Positions 12,426 through 27,600 of a stretch of DNA of 64,000 bases are shown here, piece by piece. This stretch comes from Wuchereria bancrofti (lineage: Eukaryota > Nematoda > Chromadorea > Rhabditida > Onchocercidae). The stretch lies in assembly GCA_005281725.1 (NCBI GenBank), contig SSBO01000001.1, positions 2,526,399 through 2,590,398 of the forward strand, written 5' to 3'. The translations under genes were made by a program, and so were the position numbers. Position 1 is the first letter of the stretch. Each line of letters opens with the position of its first letter. The notes below the pieces were generated by a model, which ran no database searches, was not told the DNA's origin, and worked only from the letters and a program-made list of their open reading frames with translations.

Positions 12426-12439
12426 GCAACAGCTTAACA

Positions 12440-13500
12440 AGTAGAATAATGAATGAATGACTGAATGAATAGATGAAAGAATGAATGAAATGAATGAAAT
12501 GAAATGAATGAAACGAATGAAATGAAAAGAATGAAATGAAATTAGATGAAATTAAATGAAATTAGATGAAATTAAATGAAATTAAATGAAATTAAATGAA
12601 ATTAAATGGAATGAAATGAAATGAAATGAAATGAAAATGAAATGAAATGAAATGAAATGAATGAAACGAACGAAATGAATGAAATGAATGAAATGAAATG
12701 AAATGAAATTAGATGAAATTAAATGAAATTAAATGAAATTAAATGAAATTAGATGAAATTAAATGAAATTAGATGAAATTAAATGAAATTAAAGATGAAA
12801 TTAAATGAAATTAAATGAAATTAAATGGAATGAAATGAAATTAAATGGAATGAAATGAAATGAAATGAAATGAAAATGAAAATGAAATGAAATGAAATGA
12901 AATGAAATGAAACGAAATGAAACGAAATGAAATGAAATGAATGAAATGAATGAAATGAATGAAATGAATGAAATGAATGAAATGAATGAAATGAATGAAA
13001 TGAATGAAATGAATGAAATGAATGAAATGAAATGAATGAAATGAATGAAATGAATGAAATGAATGAAATGAATGAAATGAATGAAATGAATGAAATGAAT
13101 GAAATGAATGAATGAATGAATGAATGAAATGAATGAATGAATGAATGAATGAATGAATGAATGAATGAATGAATGAATGAATGAATGAATGAATGAATGA
13201 ATGAATGAATGAATGAATGAATGAATGAATGAATGAATGAATGAATGAATGAATGAATGAATGAATGAATGAATGAATGAATGAATGAATGAATGAATGA
13301 ATGAATGAATGAATGAATGAATGAATGAATGAATGAATGAATGAATGAATGAATGAATGAATGAATGAATGAATGAATGAATGAATGAATGAATGAATGA
13401 ATGAATGAATGAATGAATGAATGAATGAATGAATGAATGAATGAATGAATGAATGAATGAATGAATGAATGAATGAATGAATGAATGAATGAATGAATGA
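12440..13500. repeat. Roughly 1-kb TGAA-family satellite with three unit types
   Basis: The left part (about 12480-12930) is made of 5-base ATGAA and 10-base units alternating AATTAAATGA and AATTAGATGA types. The middle (about 12940-13110) is a 9-base GAATGAAAT unit. The right part (about 13111-13500) is an almost perfect 4-base TGAA array of nearly 100 copies that ends sharply before unique sequence. The long FIHS-type ORF on the minus strand is only a translation of the repeat. Confidence 0.97.
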
Positions 13501-16299
13501 AAACCGTGGAGCATTTTGATGCTTTGATGCTTACTTATAGAAGAGGAAAAGATTTTTACATTTAACTCAAGATTTAAAAAGATCTCTTTTTTTTTCTCCC
13601 TCTCTTTCTCTTGAATTTTTTTCCTTCCTTTCTCCCTTCTTCTTAACATCTTTAATTTAAATTATTTCTCTTGGCAATTGGTTTATTTTCCGAAAAGAAA
13701 AGGGAAAATGAAATAGCAGTAGTTTGAGGAGTAAAATAAGAGAGATAATTCTTTTTGTAAACAACAAAATAGATCAGTCATTGTTAACTTATAAAATTTA
13801 AGCAAATGATGTCAGCTGTTAAGTCATTGTCGTTGACAGCATAAAAGTTGAGAAACAACAACAACTCATTATGTATTAATGGATGGATGAGTTAACAAAC
13901 GAAAATTCCAATTAATTAACAATAAATTTATCTATGAAATATACTGAACGGAAAATAATTCCTCCGTCTCTTTTTAACTTCCGATCAATGATTAGCAAAT
14001 ATGAATATATGTACAATTGCACTTTCTTATAACAAATATTGATATTGTCTTAAATACTTTCAATTACAAGTATCGAGTATATTACTTTTTTAAAAATATT
14101 ATAGCATTTTATGAAATTTACTAATTTGTAGATTATGCTTAAAAATAATCAATTCTACTTTTTTTTACTAGTTACAAGAATTCAATAACTTAAGACAAAA
14201 GAAAAATAGACAGAGCAAAATAAATAGAATATACTTTATGAATTCAAGTACGATTAGTTGTATAATGAAAATATGTGCAGAAGAATTGCTCAAAATAAAT
14301 ATTTTCGCTGATTTTAAATTTAAAAAGAAAAAATCCTCAATTTTTTATTTTAATAGCATCCAAAAGTAATATAATTTACACCTTTTTAATTTACATAATT
14401 CACACTTGTCATAACTTCTTTTCATTTTTTATCTTTTGCAAATTAAATAACAATTTGAGGATTTAATAAAGCTAATTCTTGTTATTTATGACTAATTAAC
14501 GCTTTATTCCTTGTTTCCGTTTACAATAGTCCAATAAATGAACTTTATAAATGTTTATAAGTTTATAAATGAACTTTGTTGAAAAAAAAGAAAAACTTTC
14601 AGAAAAGTAAATTTCGAAACTTAAAACGAATGTTTTTTATTTATGCAATGTTTCTTGAAAAACATTTTAAATTTTCGACAATTTTTCTATTTTATTGCAA
14701 TTATTGATAAAGTAACAATGATAACGATGATAATGATGATGAGATGTTGAAGTGAGAAACTTGCTGTGAATATCAAAAATATCAAAAGTGTTAAAAGAAT
14801 TAAAAATTTCTTATCATGAAAAACATCAATCATTACTTTCACTATTTCTGACCATTGTGTCGTTTTTTTTCTCATTTCTCAGGTGATAAAAATAACGAAA
14901 AACTTACATTTCGATAATATCCGATGAAAATATAAGATGTTAGCGAGAGAACACTATAATGATGTTTCACTGGAATAGTTTTTTTTTTTTTTTTCTAAAT
15001 TTAAACCATAAAAGTTTGCAGGATTTGATATGTCACAAGATTGTTGAGAAATCATTTGAAAAATGAATGACAATAATATTATCAGCATGAAATAATGCAG
15101 CAATCATTAAACTAATGGGCAATATAATTAATTTTGGATAAGTTGTGCACAAAGATTTTTCCGTTTAATCATCAATTAAAGCTTTTTTTTCATTTCATTA
15201 TTTAAATTGTATAAACAATATTTCCTTCGGCAAATACTAAATAGAAAAAAATCAGGTTGTTTTTGTTCAATTTTATTATTAATTAAAATCAAATAATAAT
15301 CATTTCAAGTTCCTTCTACCATTTGGTAATTAACCACAGTTTAAAAGTAACGAATTATTGTTAACTAAAAAATTACACAGTGAAATTTATAGCAATTTTT
15401 GTTTATTATTTTTTAATTGAAACAAGATGAAAGATGAAAGAAAGAAAAAGCTATAGTAAAATTCTTTTTTTTTTTTGCCAATCAATTACTACAAGTTTTA
15501 CCTACAAGTTTAATTATTAGAAAAGTAATTTTAGAAATTTTTCAAATCATTTCAGTTCTTCAATAAATGAGAAATTTCATCCCTCTTTCAATGATTGGTT
15601 CAAAACTTTCATCCTTTTTTGGGAATATACCATCGTATGAAAGTATTTCTTTTTCCAAAAAAGAAAAACGACAAATTTTAGTTCAAATAGAAAATTTATA
15701 ATAATAATTGATGGTGAATAATATATGGCTGAATTTATCGATCAATATTTGCTATACCGCAGAGATTCAATAGTGAGAGAAAGCATTTTATTAGAAATTA
15801 TTAAATTATGTGAAATTACAATGTACTGCCAAAATTGCTATAATTTCTATTATCGTTAATAAAATTGTTATCATCGCTATTGTCATTTAAATGATTATTG
15901 TTATTATTAATTTCATCATTGTTATTGTCATCATCGTCGTTGCCGGATAAAACCTTAATGATGTATGTGGAATAATTTAAAAGATTGATAAGTGAACGCA
16001 GTGAATGAAATAAAATTATCCATCCCAATCAATGACAGACGCTATGGTCATAAGTGACCAATGAACTTGTCAAATTAAATTCATTGCTGAAGATGTCAAC
16101 AACGAAATCAATTCATTAATAATGGCTGTCTCCAATAAATTTTCAATATTTCTCATTTATTGTCTTTTTTTTGGTAGAATAAGTGAAATTCCGGGTTGAT
16201 TATGATCAGGTAAAATAAAAAGTTAACAGTTAGTACGAGTAAATTGTATAGTGAATATGATTTAATTATAATTTAAACATTCATTCACATAAGTCAAAT
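13501..16299. other. Gene-poor AT-rich DNA
   Basis: I see no supported gene. Short ORFs at 14687-14875 and 15816-16028 are low-complexity and read through trinucleotide-like stretches (for example around 15840-15950). Confidence 0.5.
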
Positions 16300-16312
16300 A
16301 TGCTCTTCTTCC

Positions 16313-16352
16313 TTTCTCTCTCTCTCTCTTTCTCTCCCTCTCTCTTTCTTTC
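16313..16352 (+). repeat. (CT)n polypyrimidine tract
   Basis: A CTCTCT/CTTT tract on the plus strand; it encodes the serine/leucine-rich start of a spurious ORF. Confidence 0.8.
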
Positions 16353-16758
16353 TTTTAAATATTTCATTATCATTGTATCTCAGAAAAGGAATGGTGCGAT
16401 TCTTGAATTTAGAGAACATTCTTATGCATTATCCTTAATAGGTTGTTGTTTGGAAAAAAGACGTAAAAAAAACGTTGGGAACGTTAATCGTACGTTGCGG
16501 AAGGGAAAGAATGAAATAATGTGAGATGTGGGAGGGATGGAGAAGAAGGATTAACTTCTATTACTTTCATCATTCATTTAGCTTACTCTTTTAAATCATT
16601 CTTTTCTTCTTCAAGTGGAACAATCTTAAAACAAATCATTAGAAATCCAAAAAAAAAAAAAAAACGCGCATTGAAGATTATGTATTGCATGAATCATTTT
16701 AATTATTTGTAATTTATAAAGAAATTATAAAATTAAGCGACATTTTGACAAAAAACGA

Positions 16759-16925
16759 TTATGCATTATACCTTTCACGTTTACATTAAAATTATTCATT
16801 ATGTCTTGCACGTTTGTACTAAAATTATTCATTATATCTTTCACGTTTGTACTAAAATTTTCATTATGTCTTTCACGTTTGCACCAAAATTATTCATTAT
16901 GTCTTCTACGTTTACATCCGATTTA
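16759..16925 (+). repeat. About five copies of a 34-bp tandem repeat
   Basis: The unit reads roughly AAAATTATTCATTATGTCTT followed by KCACGTTTGTACTA. Copies are 33-34 bases long with a few substitutions. The plus-strand ORF across it (HVYIKIIHY-like repeats) is a by-product. Confidence 0.9.
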
Positions 16926-18616
16926 TTCAGCATAGATAAAAGAAATGCGCAAGGAAAATTTCGCTCTTTGTTCTGTGATTGACACTAGTTTAATCAAAAT
17001 AACATAAGGTGGATTTATTTTGAAATATTAATAGGAAATAATTATTTGAATTTTTATCCATTTCCTATTATTATTAGTAACTGCTCAAATCATTTTATAT
17101 GTTTTCTTAAATTTTCCCTCTTCTAAGTATTTAAAATTATCATCGTTGTAATTATTATATTCTCTACCATTTCAATTAATTATTTCTTTCCCTTCTATCT
17201 TTTTTTTCAAACAAAACACTTTATTATAAACCATTGCTATTTATATTTCATCAGTGCATACAATATTTGAAAGGATTTTCGTTCTATAAAAATAGTCAGC
17301 GTCACGTGGAATGTAATTTTTTCAGTCTTTTTTAAAATGCAATATTTTTACAAATAAATGTTAGATTAAAATTAATAATAAAAGAAGTTTGATTTTTATT
17401 ACCATCAAATTAAATGGAATATACTTTAATCAACAAATCACTGAATGTCACAGAAGTGAAAAAAGAAAACAAAAAAAAAATCTTTTTAAATTTTCAAAAT
17501 TATATTTTAGGGAGGTCTACCCAATAAACTTTGTCGCAGTCCATCATAAAAAGTACTATATGAAATGTCTAAATGTATTTCCAAATTCATCATTAGTAAT
17601 TATTTTCGATCGGAAAAAACTATAAAACCTTTATTTCGGAATATCAAAATATTAAAATAACATTAAAATGATATGTGTATTTTTTAGTTGAAAGATTCTT
17701 TTTATCAATTACATGAAACGGAGGGTAAATACATTTAAAAGTATATAATTATCCAATATTTCTAAAACTAATAATTATTGTAATCTGAAATAGTATCACT
17801 AAATAATTAGCTTATTTTTGGAGAAAGAAAGGAAAAAATTTATTAAACATAGTAATAAAAAAATAAATAAATGATCTGTAGTATATTTCAATTTTAATAA
17901 TTATATCAATTGATTAGAAATTATTCAAAAAAAGAAAGTATAGAAGAGAAAAAAGAGGGAAAAGATGAAAATGAGGAGGAAGGCAAGGAAATTAGGATTA
18001 GATGGTATACAATTTTGTCAAGGACAAGGACGCCAACCCGCAACTGTCACATTTTACAGCTCATCTTATCATCATCCTATACCATTGTTACGCATAGAGG
18101 ATCATCGTTCACTTTTAGTTTAAACAATTTCAAACGCAAAATTTTTATCAAAATTGTAAATTTAATTTAAAAAAGTTTTCTACAATTTACTAATATTCTT
18201 TTTAATTTTTAAACGCTTTTTAATTTCTTCCAAATATCTCATTTATAGTGAACATATATTCATAACCAATAGAAGTTATATTATTTGAGCAGAGTATATG
18301 CAATATAATAAATGAAAAGCTAAAAAATTAAAGCATATTGTAATTAAGATCATTCCGTGCAATTATTGCGTTTTTTAACATAAAATTTTTTAACATCTAA
18401 CATATTTTAAAAATATTTAACTTTTTTTGCATTTTTGCAGTAATTCATTATTGTAATTAATTATTTTCTTTAAACTATTTACATATTTGCTTATCTAACT
18501 TGTTTGCTTATTTGTGTTTGTTTATTTGTAAAGTATTTAGCACTTTTTGCAATTGTTAATTACACAATTTAATGTTTTTTAATTTATTCATTCGCTTATT
18601 TATTTGTTTCTTTTTT
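16926..18616. other. AT-rich upstream region of the TPR gene
   Basis: No supported gene. ORFs at 17389-17625 and 17910-18170 lack motifs. An acceptor-like TTTTTTAG ends at 18618, 62 bases before the ATG of the TPR gene, and could be its spliced-leader site. Confidence 0.45.
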
Positions 18617-18680
18617 AGCTTCAAACATTATCTCTTAAAAAAGGAGGTGAAATATTTCCTGCTGTTATCATATTGCTATA

Positions 18681-21600
18681 ATGCCGCATGATAAATTGAT
18701 AACTTTATCAGATGTAGCAAATCGCGCATTTTATGATGGAAATTTTGAAAAAGCTTTAACACTTTATAATGAAGCAATTCAATTACATCCTACTAATTTT
18801 ATTCTCTATTCCAATCGTTCTGCCATATTTCTTCGTTTGAAATGTTTCCGTAAATCATTGGATGATGCCAAGCAATCATTAGTATTAAATCCAAAATGGG
18901 CCAAGGTTAGCTATGTTATCATTTTATCATTTCATTTTCTATTTGTAGTCTTTTCTATTATTTTTTTTCCTCTTTCTTTAATATCAAGAAAATTAGAACA
19001 AAAATTAATTTAGAAAATATTACATAAGCAATATTTCGTCAATAATTAAGCAATCAATTGTGAATGGTAAATTTCTAGTATAAAAATCTATTATCTCTCA
19101 ATTTTGTAACTTCAATTCTTCAAATTCAGTTCTTGAAATCTCGAGAAAAAAATAAGCAAGTTAGTTAATTGTTCATTATTGATTTAATTATATATACATG
19201 ATTCATGTTCACTTTGTACCTGTTTGAAGTTGTTTAGTTTGCTTCTTCCTTTAGGGTTATTTTCGGAAAGGCGATGCTTTACGCGGTATTGGAAAATTTG
19301 ATAAAGCAATTTTTGCATATTGCCAAAGTTTAGCAATTGAAAATGGAATTGAAACAATCAAGGCATTAAAAGATAGCTTATATCATAGCTCAATCAAAGG
19401 TATGCAAATTTTTTCGCCGTTTAGAATTTTCAAATTATTTTGATTTAATCTCCTCTCATGTACATTTCTCAAGATTAATGTAATAGAATTTTATTGGATG
19501 AATTTATTTGGATGAATTTAAAAAAAAGAATGACTATCTTTAAAATTTTATTTTATTTGAAAATACTATTGAAATAGCGCAAGTGTTGTCGATATTAAAT
19601 TATATCATTTTTCATTTTTTTTTTCACATTCAAATTAAGTAATCTCAATTTTTTCTTCGTGTTTTCCAGATCATGTATCAGTTTTACTGAGTGAAATTGG
19701 AAATGTTATGAATGGAGTGAAATTGGATTCATTCTTAATTATTAGCATAATTGGTCAAGAATATTTGACCATTGGCCATACAACTGTGGCAATTGCATTG
19801 CTTCAATTAGCATTAGATATGGATGAAGCTAAAATGGCACTATTAGACTTAAAACTATCAGTACTTGGTGCTATTTCATTTGCATATTATCAACAGAAGA
19901 ATTATCAACTAGCAATCAAATATTTAGAAATGCAACTTGAAATAAATAAACAACTTGGTTAGATTTTCAACATTCACTTCTGTATTAATAGTGCTTAAAA
20001 TTAATTGCGCTTAAAATTAAAGCTGATAACCGCGATTAGAAAATGATATGGATATATAGCTTATGATTGAGAAGATTAAAGTGAAATAAGCCATAAAGCT
20101 TGCAATTATACTTGCAATTGTTTGAAGCAAGCCTTACAGCTAATGTAATGTTGGGAGAAACAAAATTATTAGTCTTAATTAATGATTCCTAATAACAATG
20201 ATAATTCTGATAATACTTTTCTCATGTAAAATTCATTTTCAATAATATTTGTTTAAAGGAATAAAATCAGTGAAATCAAATTGTTCCTGAAAATTTCATC
20301 AAAAAAAATAGCAATTTTTATCTTTTTTTGCGAATATCATTTATCAGTTGGTCAAAAAAATTACAAAATGATTAGAAAAAGGTAATTTGATTTAATTTAA
20401 TAATAGTATTATTTCAGATGAATTCGAAAAACAACTAACGATTTACAATAGTATCGTACGAATAGCATTATTGAACGATGAAACTATGCTTGCAATTAAT
20501 TATCTTCAAAAGCAAATTCAATTAATGAATTCTGTTTGTAAATATGATAAAATTACTATGATAAAAAAAAGGAAATTTTATATTTAATTAATTTAGAAAA
20601 GTGTTTGGGCAGTTTTTTTCTTGTTTTTGTCATTCATTTCCTTTCTTTTTTAGACATTTCTCTTTTTTACAGAATAAAATTTTCTGAAAATTTCGAAATT
20701 TTTTTTAAACTATATTTTTGTTATATTTTTATTTTTTTTTTCCATATATTTTAAAACTAAACACAAATTTCATTTTAAAATTCACTAGCGGTAATTCAGA
20801 ATGACATGGAAACAAACGATTTTCGGCTTAATCTTGCTGATTTATACATTCAACTTGGTAATTATCAATATGCGGCGCAAATTATTGCATCAAGTGGACC
20901 TCTGACATTTCGAAGTATTCTCGAAATTGTAAAACTTGCATTAGCTAAGGTATGTAAGCTTCAGATTAGGCAAGTTTAATTTGTTCACAAATAAATTTTT
21001 CCTCCAATCCTAATTTTTTCAAGTTTTTTTTTTAAATTTTTAAGTTGACTTAAACTAGCTAAAGTAAATAAATGCAAAATAAATTTTTTTTCCGCCTCAA
21101 TTTTCCAAGTTTTTTGTTGGAGTTTTTACGACTGAAAAGTTCACATCCAACTTATGGAAGCAATAGTTTCATTAGAAATAAATTTCATAATGTTTTCCTC
21201 TTTTTTCCCGAACTTTTAGGGTGATGGTGAAGCAGCATTAGCCTACTGCAATAGATTAGCAGAGATAAGCAACAGAACAGATGAGAAAGCTTTGGCAATA
21301 TTATTGAAATGTAAATGTCTTTTACTTCGGAAGGAAGCAATAATTGCTTTGAATACCTTACAAAATACGATGACATATTTCGAAGATAACAAAACAACAG
21401 CGGAAAATGTACGTTTTTGTTAAAATTAAATTTAAAGCACAATAGGAATAATAATAACAATAATTGATAGTAATAATAAGTTAAGATATATTTTAAGATT
21501 GGCGAGTATTTTGGTATTTTGAGCGAATGTCACTTGGCTATAGGACAATATTGTATGGCAAGAAAATGGGCAAAAAAAGAGCTGAAAATAGCAACCAGCC

Positions 21601-24600
21601 GTGGGTCACTGAAACTTGAAGCTGATGCATTAAGGTAATTAAAATTACAAAGTCTCATTTTTTCATTCATTAGAATTTTTGGAAGCAAATTTTGATCTAA
21701 TTTAATTTTTACAGATTGTTTTTTAAATTAGAAAATAACATTTTTCACCTTTCACAATCGAGCAGTTAAAGATTAAAAATGCAATTAGATAAAATTGCAT
21801 CTTTTGAAATAACAAATTTTTCTTTTTTTTGTAATCAGGAATTTGTCGAATATTTATCAAGCAATCGATGATTATTCAAATGCTGCAATTCTATGGGGAA
21901 AATATTGTTGTCTTATTTCTGATCAAGGCGTTGGTTTGTTCATTTTTACTTTTTTAAAAATTTATCATTTTTTAGCAGCTAAATAGTTGAAAACAAAAGA
22001 TTGTTTCAGCAAATTAAAATTAATCATTTGATAATAACTTTTGCAATAATTGTTAGTTTCTACGATTAAAAAAGAATGTCACATTATTTCTCATTGAGCA
22101 ATATTCATGTACAATTGGTGTATAATAAAATTAAAGCACTAATAAGCAAAATATTTCTCTGATAAATGGGGTAATTAATGCAATTAAGATTAATGTAATT
22201 AATTCAATATAACAGATTTGCAGATATTCGTCTTAATGGTTTGCGTAGATTAGCCGAATTATATCAGAAATTAAATCGATTTGACCAGGCTGAAATGGCA
22301 TTATTGGAAAATTCAAAACTTGCCCAAAAAATTGGCGCTTATGCGTTAATTATCGATGTACACAGCGATCTGTATCAGTTTTACCGAGTAATGCATAGGA
22401 AGGTGACGATTTTGAGTATTTCCGTTTGTTCGTGAAAAGCCTCAAGAATTACCTTATCAGTTATTATCGATGATATATATACTATAAGAATTATGCTAGT
22501 AACAGGGCTATTTTCATTTCGAAATTTCAAGAAAAATTTCAAATTGAAGCAAAAACACCAGAAATCATTGTGATCAAGCAAATGAAAAAGAAAATTAATT
22601 TGAATTTGAATTAAAAAAAAAATAAATGTGACTTTGAAAAGCGAAAAAAACTAAAGAAATTTTGCTTAAGGATGAAGCGCAAAAGCATTGGAATGAAGCA
22701 CAACAAATATATTTGAATCATAAAGTGGAAGAACGACAAGCTTTAATTATTGAAATGAGCGGCGATAATTATTTCGATTGCAATTCGTTTGAAGAAGCAA
22801 TCGACGCATACAATCGTTGCTTAATGCTAGTGCAAGAAGATGACAATCTTCAAAAAGAAGCTAAAGTTTTATTTTGAATTTATCAATTGCTTTTCTTCTC
22901 TTTTCAATTCACACTAAAATTTCACTTTCTTTTTTTGGTTTAATGATAAATTTTCACTATTTGCTTGCAATATGGTTGTGAGTTTTTTGAATTTTAGATA
23001 TGAATTTAAAAAAATTGCTTGATTAATTAATTAGTACTAATAATGAAGTATTCTTTTAGTTTATAATAGAAATCTCCACAAATTTCTTTTTTTTGATGTA
23101 AAAATAAGTATCAAGAATTTATTATACCATTGTGGTAAATTTAAAATGGCAATAATTTAGTCCTATTGTTTAATTAACTAAATTAATCTTTTATTATTGC
23201 CGATAAAACAATGTTTTAAATTCTTAAATTTTTTCAATTAATATTAAATTAATAACAGATTGGCATTTTTAGGTTTAAAAATAAATTTTCAAGCAATTGC
23301 ATTTAATTATATGATAGATATGAATTTTAAAAAGTTATTAATTTATGTAATTATTTAATTAATTGCTTAATGTAATTAATAGCTATGCAATAAATTGGGC
23401 ACAACACATTGGTTATTATATCATCCGGACGAAGCATTAGCATATTATCAGCAATCACTGAGTGTATGTCAACAGCTGTCCGATCTGGAAGGTATGTTGG
23501 AATTATACAATGCGATGGCAAATATTCATTTCAAGAAAGGAATGATGGATGTGTGTCATTCATGTTTGAGGTACTTTTAGAATATTTGAAATGATAAGAT
23601 GGAAATCGATTAATGATAAGTATTTTAGTAAGTAATTGATAATTGATAGTAATTAATATTAGTAATTATATTACCTAGTAATTGATATTCTGTAACACAG
23701 TATAATTAAAAATTCTGTAACACAATACAATATAATTAATATGTACGTAGTAATTGGTATTCTGTAACACAATATAATTAAATTTATTTTTTGCATAATA
23801 ATGCGATGAAAGCCTAAACAAAACAATGCTAATTAACATTTATGCACAATTATAATTAAGAAAGTGTAAGATATGAAGAAAAAATTGCAAACACTAAGTA
23901 TTTGTTAAGTTAAAATTAAATTAAAATCATATTTGTTACCTGTGATAAAATATTTATTATAAAACTAAATTTTTTGAAAAAAAATATTGTATTCAAATTA
24001 AGTTGGCTAAGCAATAGTAGCTAGTTTAACTATAATATAAATAAGGAGATCTTCAAAAAAAAAAAAACTTATTCAAATAACTGACAGTAAGTTTATTATT
24101 AAAAGCTAATGAAAAGTTAAACGCGAAATATTTCAATTCAAATAAAATAAAGTAATTATATTTCTAAGAAGAAAACTTTCAAAATTAATGCCATTATGTT
24201 GAATTAAACTTTGTCAAAACTTCAAAATAATTATTCAATTTATCAAATATTTGCATTCTATTAAAGTATTACCTATGAAACTTAACGAAAAGAATATTCA
24301 GATGTTACCTTACACTTGCTGGCATATTATCAAAAGATACAGCTCGTTTAAATGCATTCATATCAATTGGACGTACATTATTACTTCGTCAACGATATAC
24401 AGAAGCAAAAAAAATATTTATTAAAGCATTAAATTTAACGACTGAGACGAATTATCGACGTGAACGTGGCCTAATATACGGTTATATGGCGGAATGCTAT
24501 CTTGGAATGGGTGAAAGATCGAAGGTATGTACTTTTTGCGCTTCTTTTACTTACTTTTATAATTGAGTGGAATGTGTCAATGAATAGATAAGAGATTTAA

Positions 24601-27600
24601 ATTAGATTTGTAAAAATTGAAATAAAAAATTCGATGTAATTGTCGAAGAAATAGTTTATTAATTAAACGGTTAAAATGTTTGTTTTGAATAGTTTCAGGC
24701 ATTAGTCAATTTTTGTAAGCAAATTCCGTTTTTTGATGATATCGATGATATCGAAGGGAAGTGTGAGACACTGAGACATCTGATCGAAGAAAAACGATTA
24801 ATTAAAGATGCTAATTGGACCATGCGACTCTGCAATAATCGAATTGAATTATCACAAATGGGATCTATTGATTTACAGGTTATATTACTGGTAAAATCTA
24901 TTGTATAACAATTTAATCCCACCACAGGTGAATATTCAGTTATTGTACAAAATTAAATTGGAAACGGAAAATAATTTAAAAGCCTAAAATGATTTATTCT
25001 AATATTTGTAATTGGATAAGAATTGACAACTATTTTTGAATGCTAATAAATTATGCTTCTCTTTTCATTCCTATAAAAGAAATTTATTTTCTTTTTTCAG
25101 GTTGAAGTTTTGAAGGAATCGGCAGAAATAGCAACAAATTTATCAAAATTATGGGAAGCATGCAAATTTTTAGAGAAAGCAGTAATACTATGTATTGCTA
25201 ATAAATGCGGCGATATTTTAAATTTGTTATTAAATTTGAAAAGTAAATATTTGAAATGTAATGCAAGGAAACGAGCTATAATGCTATTTCAAGAATGCTT
25301 AGATGCAGTAGAGAATCATTCAAATGAGCAACATTTAATATTATTCGAACTTGGCAAATTGGAATTGGAAGAAGGTTTGATAAGTAATACAATTACTCAT
25401 ATTATGGATGTAAAGGAAAATTGCCGAGATAAGGTTACATTGTTCTTCTTAGCGAATTAAATAAACATTATAATAAGATTTTTCTACTAATTGCTATTGT
25501 TTCCATTTAAAAATTGAAGTATAAATTAGATAAATAATTTTAATGCAATATGTATCTTGGAATTTCAAAATTTACTTTAATTATTTGAATTATCGATAGT
25601 TTCCAAATTAATCGATATTTTAAGTTAAGCTGACCTAACTTTTAAAAATTTGCTGTTATTAGGTTTAATAGCTGAAATGCTAATAACTGACATTAATTAA
25701 GCCTTAAAAACGACAAATTCAATTTTTCGACATTTTTTTGGAGTTCATTATAAAAGATAGTAATAATTCAATGTAGTATTTAAATGATCATTTAGATTAA
25801 TTTTGCAGAATTTGAAGGCCACATGCGAATATATCCTTGCGTGCGCTTACTACGATGATAAAAATTATAAAGAAGCTTTGTATCATATGCAAAATTTTGA
25901 AAATTTGCAAAAAAACTTATCAACAAATCGAAAAGAAATGCTTAAATTAGAGCTTTTATTGATTGAATGGAATTGCAGTGCTTCAGATTATACAATTGAA
26001 GCAATACAAGATATTGCTATGAAGAGTAAGTTGATCTAATTGCTCAATGATATTTTTCAAGATCTTAAATCCATCCTTTCATGATTTCTAATCCATCTTT
26101 TTGAGATTCTAAATCTCACTTTTCAATATTCCTAATCCACTTTTTTTAAAGTTTTAAATCCATCTTTCCCTAATCCTAAATCCATCTTAATGTCTTTTCA
26201 AAATTGTTGAAAGCAAAATCTTACATACATAAAAAAGTGTTGCAGCATATCAATAAAAGATTTCATCCGAGGAAAAAAGTTAAATGATATGTTCCTAAAT
26301 GATATTTTCGTTTCAGCAGATTCATTGGTCATTCATCGAATTTTAGATGAATCATGCTTGTATGATCTGTTAAATCATGAGAAATTATCAAAAATAGCAG
26401 CGATACATTGGATGATGACAAGAGGTGATTTTATCACTGCGAAACATTTCTTTGATTTGTACAAAAATACTTATCAAAATAGTGCAGAATACACTGCTGA
26501 TATCGCACTATTTTATTGGAATGAACAAAAATTTGAGGTAAAATATGAGAAAAAAATTTCGTTATTTATTGTTTCATCTTTTTTTTATTTTAATTTCATT
26601 TCACACTGATAATAGAAACATTTATAAATGATCTTATCTCAATCTCAAACTCTTCCAATAAATCCCGTCGAGTGTTCAAAGCACCGATCTATTCTGAGTT
26701 GATATACTATTATAAGCATATTATTCACATACCTCAAAAATAAAGCTATGACAACAACATTTAAAATAATATGGCAAGTGTGCACGATGTGATAGTATGT
26801 TAAATACAGACAGTGACAGAATATGTGACAATATGACAAATGTGGACAGTAGTAGGCAAAAAAGTAGTGAGAAATTGTAACTAATTGTTAGCTAATTAAG
26901 CAATAATTATGAGCTTTTATGAATGTTGCAGGAATGTGCCAACTTTTTGGAAGAATATTTAAGCCATTACTTCGAGAAAGATTCAATAGAAGAATTTAAT
27001 GAATTATCATTAATACGCATTTGTAGCCGTCAACAAATAATTATCAATTTTCTTCATATAATTTTAATTTTATGCAAATATATGCTACACGCAGATACTG
27101 TAGAAACCATTACGATAGCTGAGAGTAAATTTTGGCACGATTGCCGTAAAAGAAAGTTACCCATCGAATACAGTATTCCAACTATACAAGCTATTCGGGA
27201 ATACATTGAAGAGTTGAAGAAGAGTTTACTGTATTGCTTACATGTAGATCGTTACAAGTTGGTATGGTACTTTAAAGTTGGTTAGTTATTACTTTTTATA
27301 TACAAATTTATTTCTTCCTCTGTATTTTTTATTACAAAGATAACATGGAAAGAAATACTATTTTAGAAATAAAAATTATTTCAGCATTAACTACTATTTC
27401 ATCTTTCTCGTTCTCATTTTAGGTACATTTCTTTATTATATTACGCAAAATATTAATTAAACTAATCAGTAGTTTAATTAATTAATGCTTAATGTTATAT
27501 GTTTATTACAAATATTTTGAAGCAATACTTTATATGGTCAGATAAATGACTAAATTTTTAGCAATTAACAATAAAATTGTTAACTGAACTATTATTTCAT

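Noticed and set aside
12103..12429. 108-codon minus-strand Thr/His-rich ORF
   Set aside because: Produced by the GT microsatellite and neighbouring simple sequence.
12801..13649. 282-codon minus-strand ORF of FIHS repeats
   Set aside because: It is a direct translation of the TGAA satellite, which lacks stops in this frame; there are no splice sites or non-repeat domain.
16761..16982. 73-codon ORF with internal HVCTKIIHY-like repeats
   Set aside because: Translation of the 34-bp tandem repeat; no other support.
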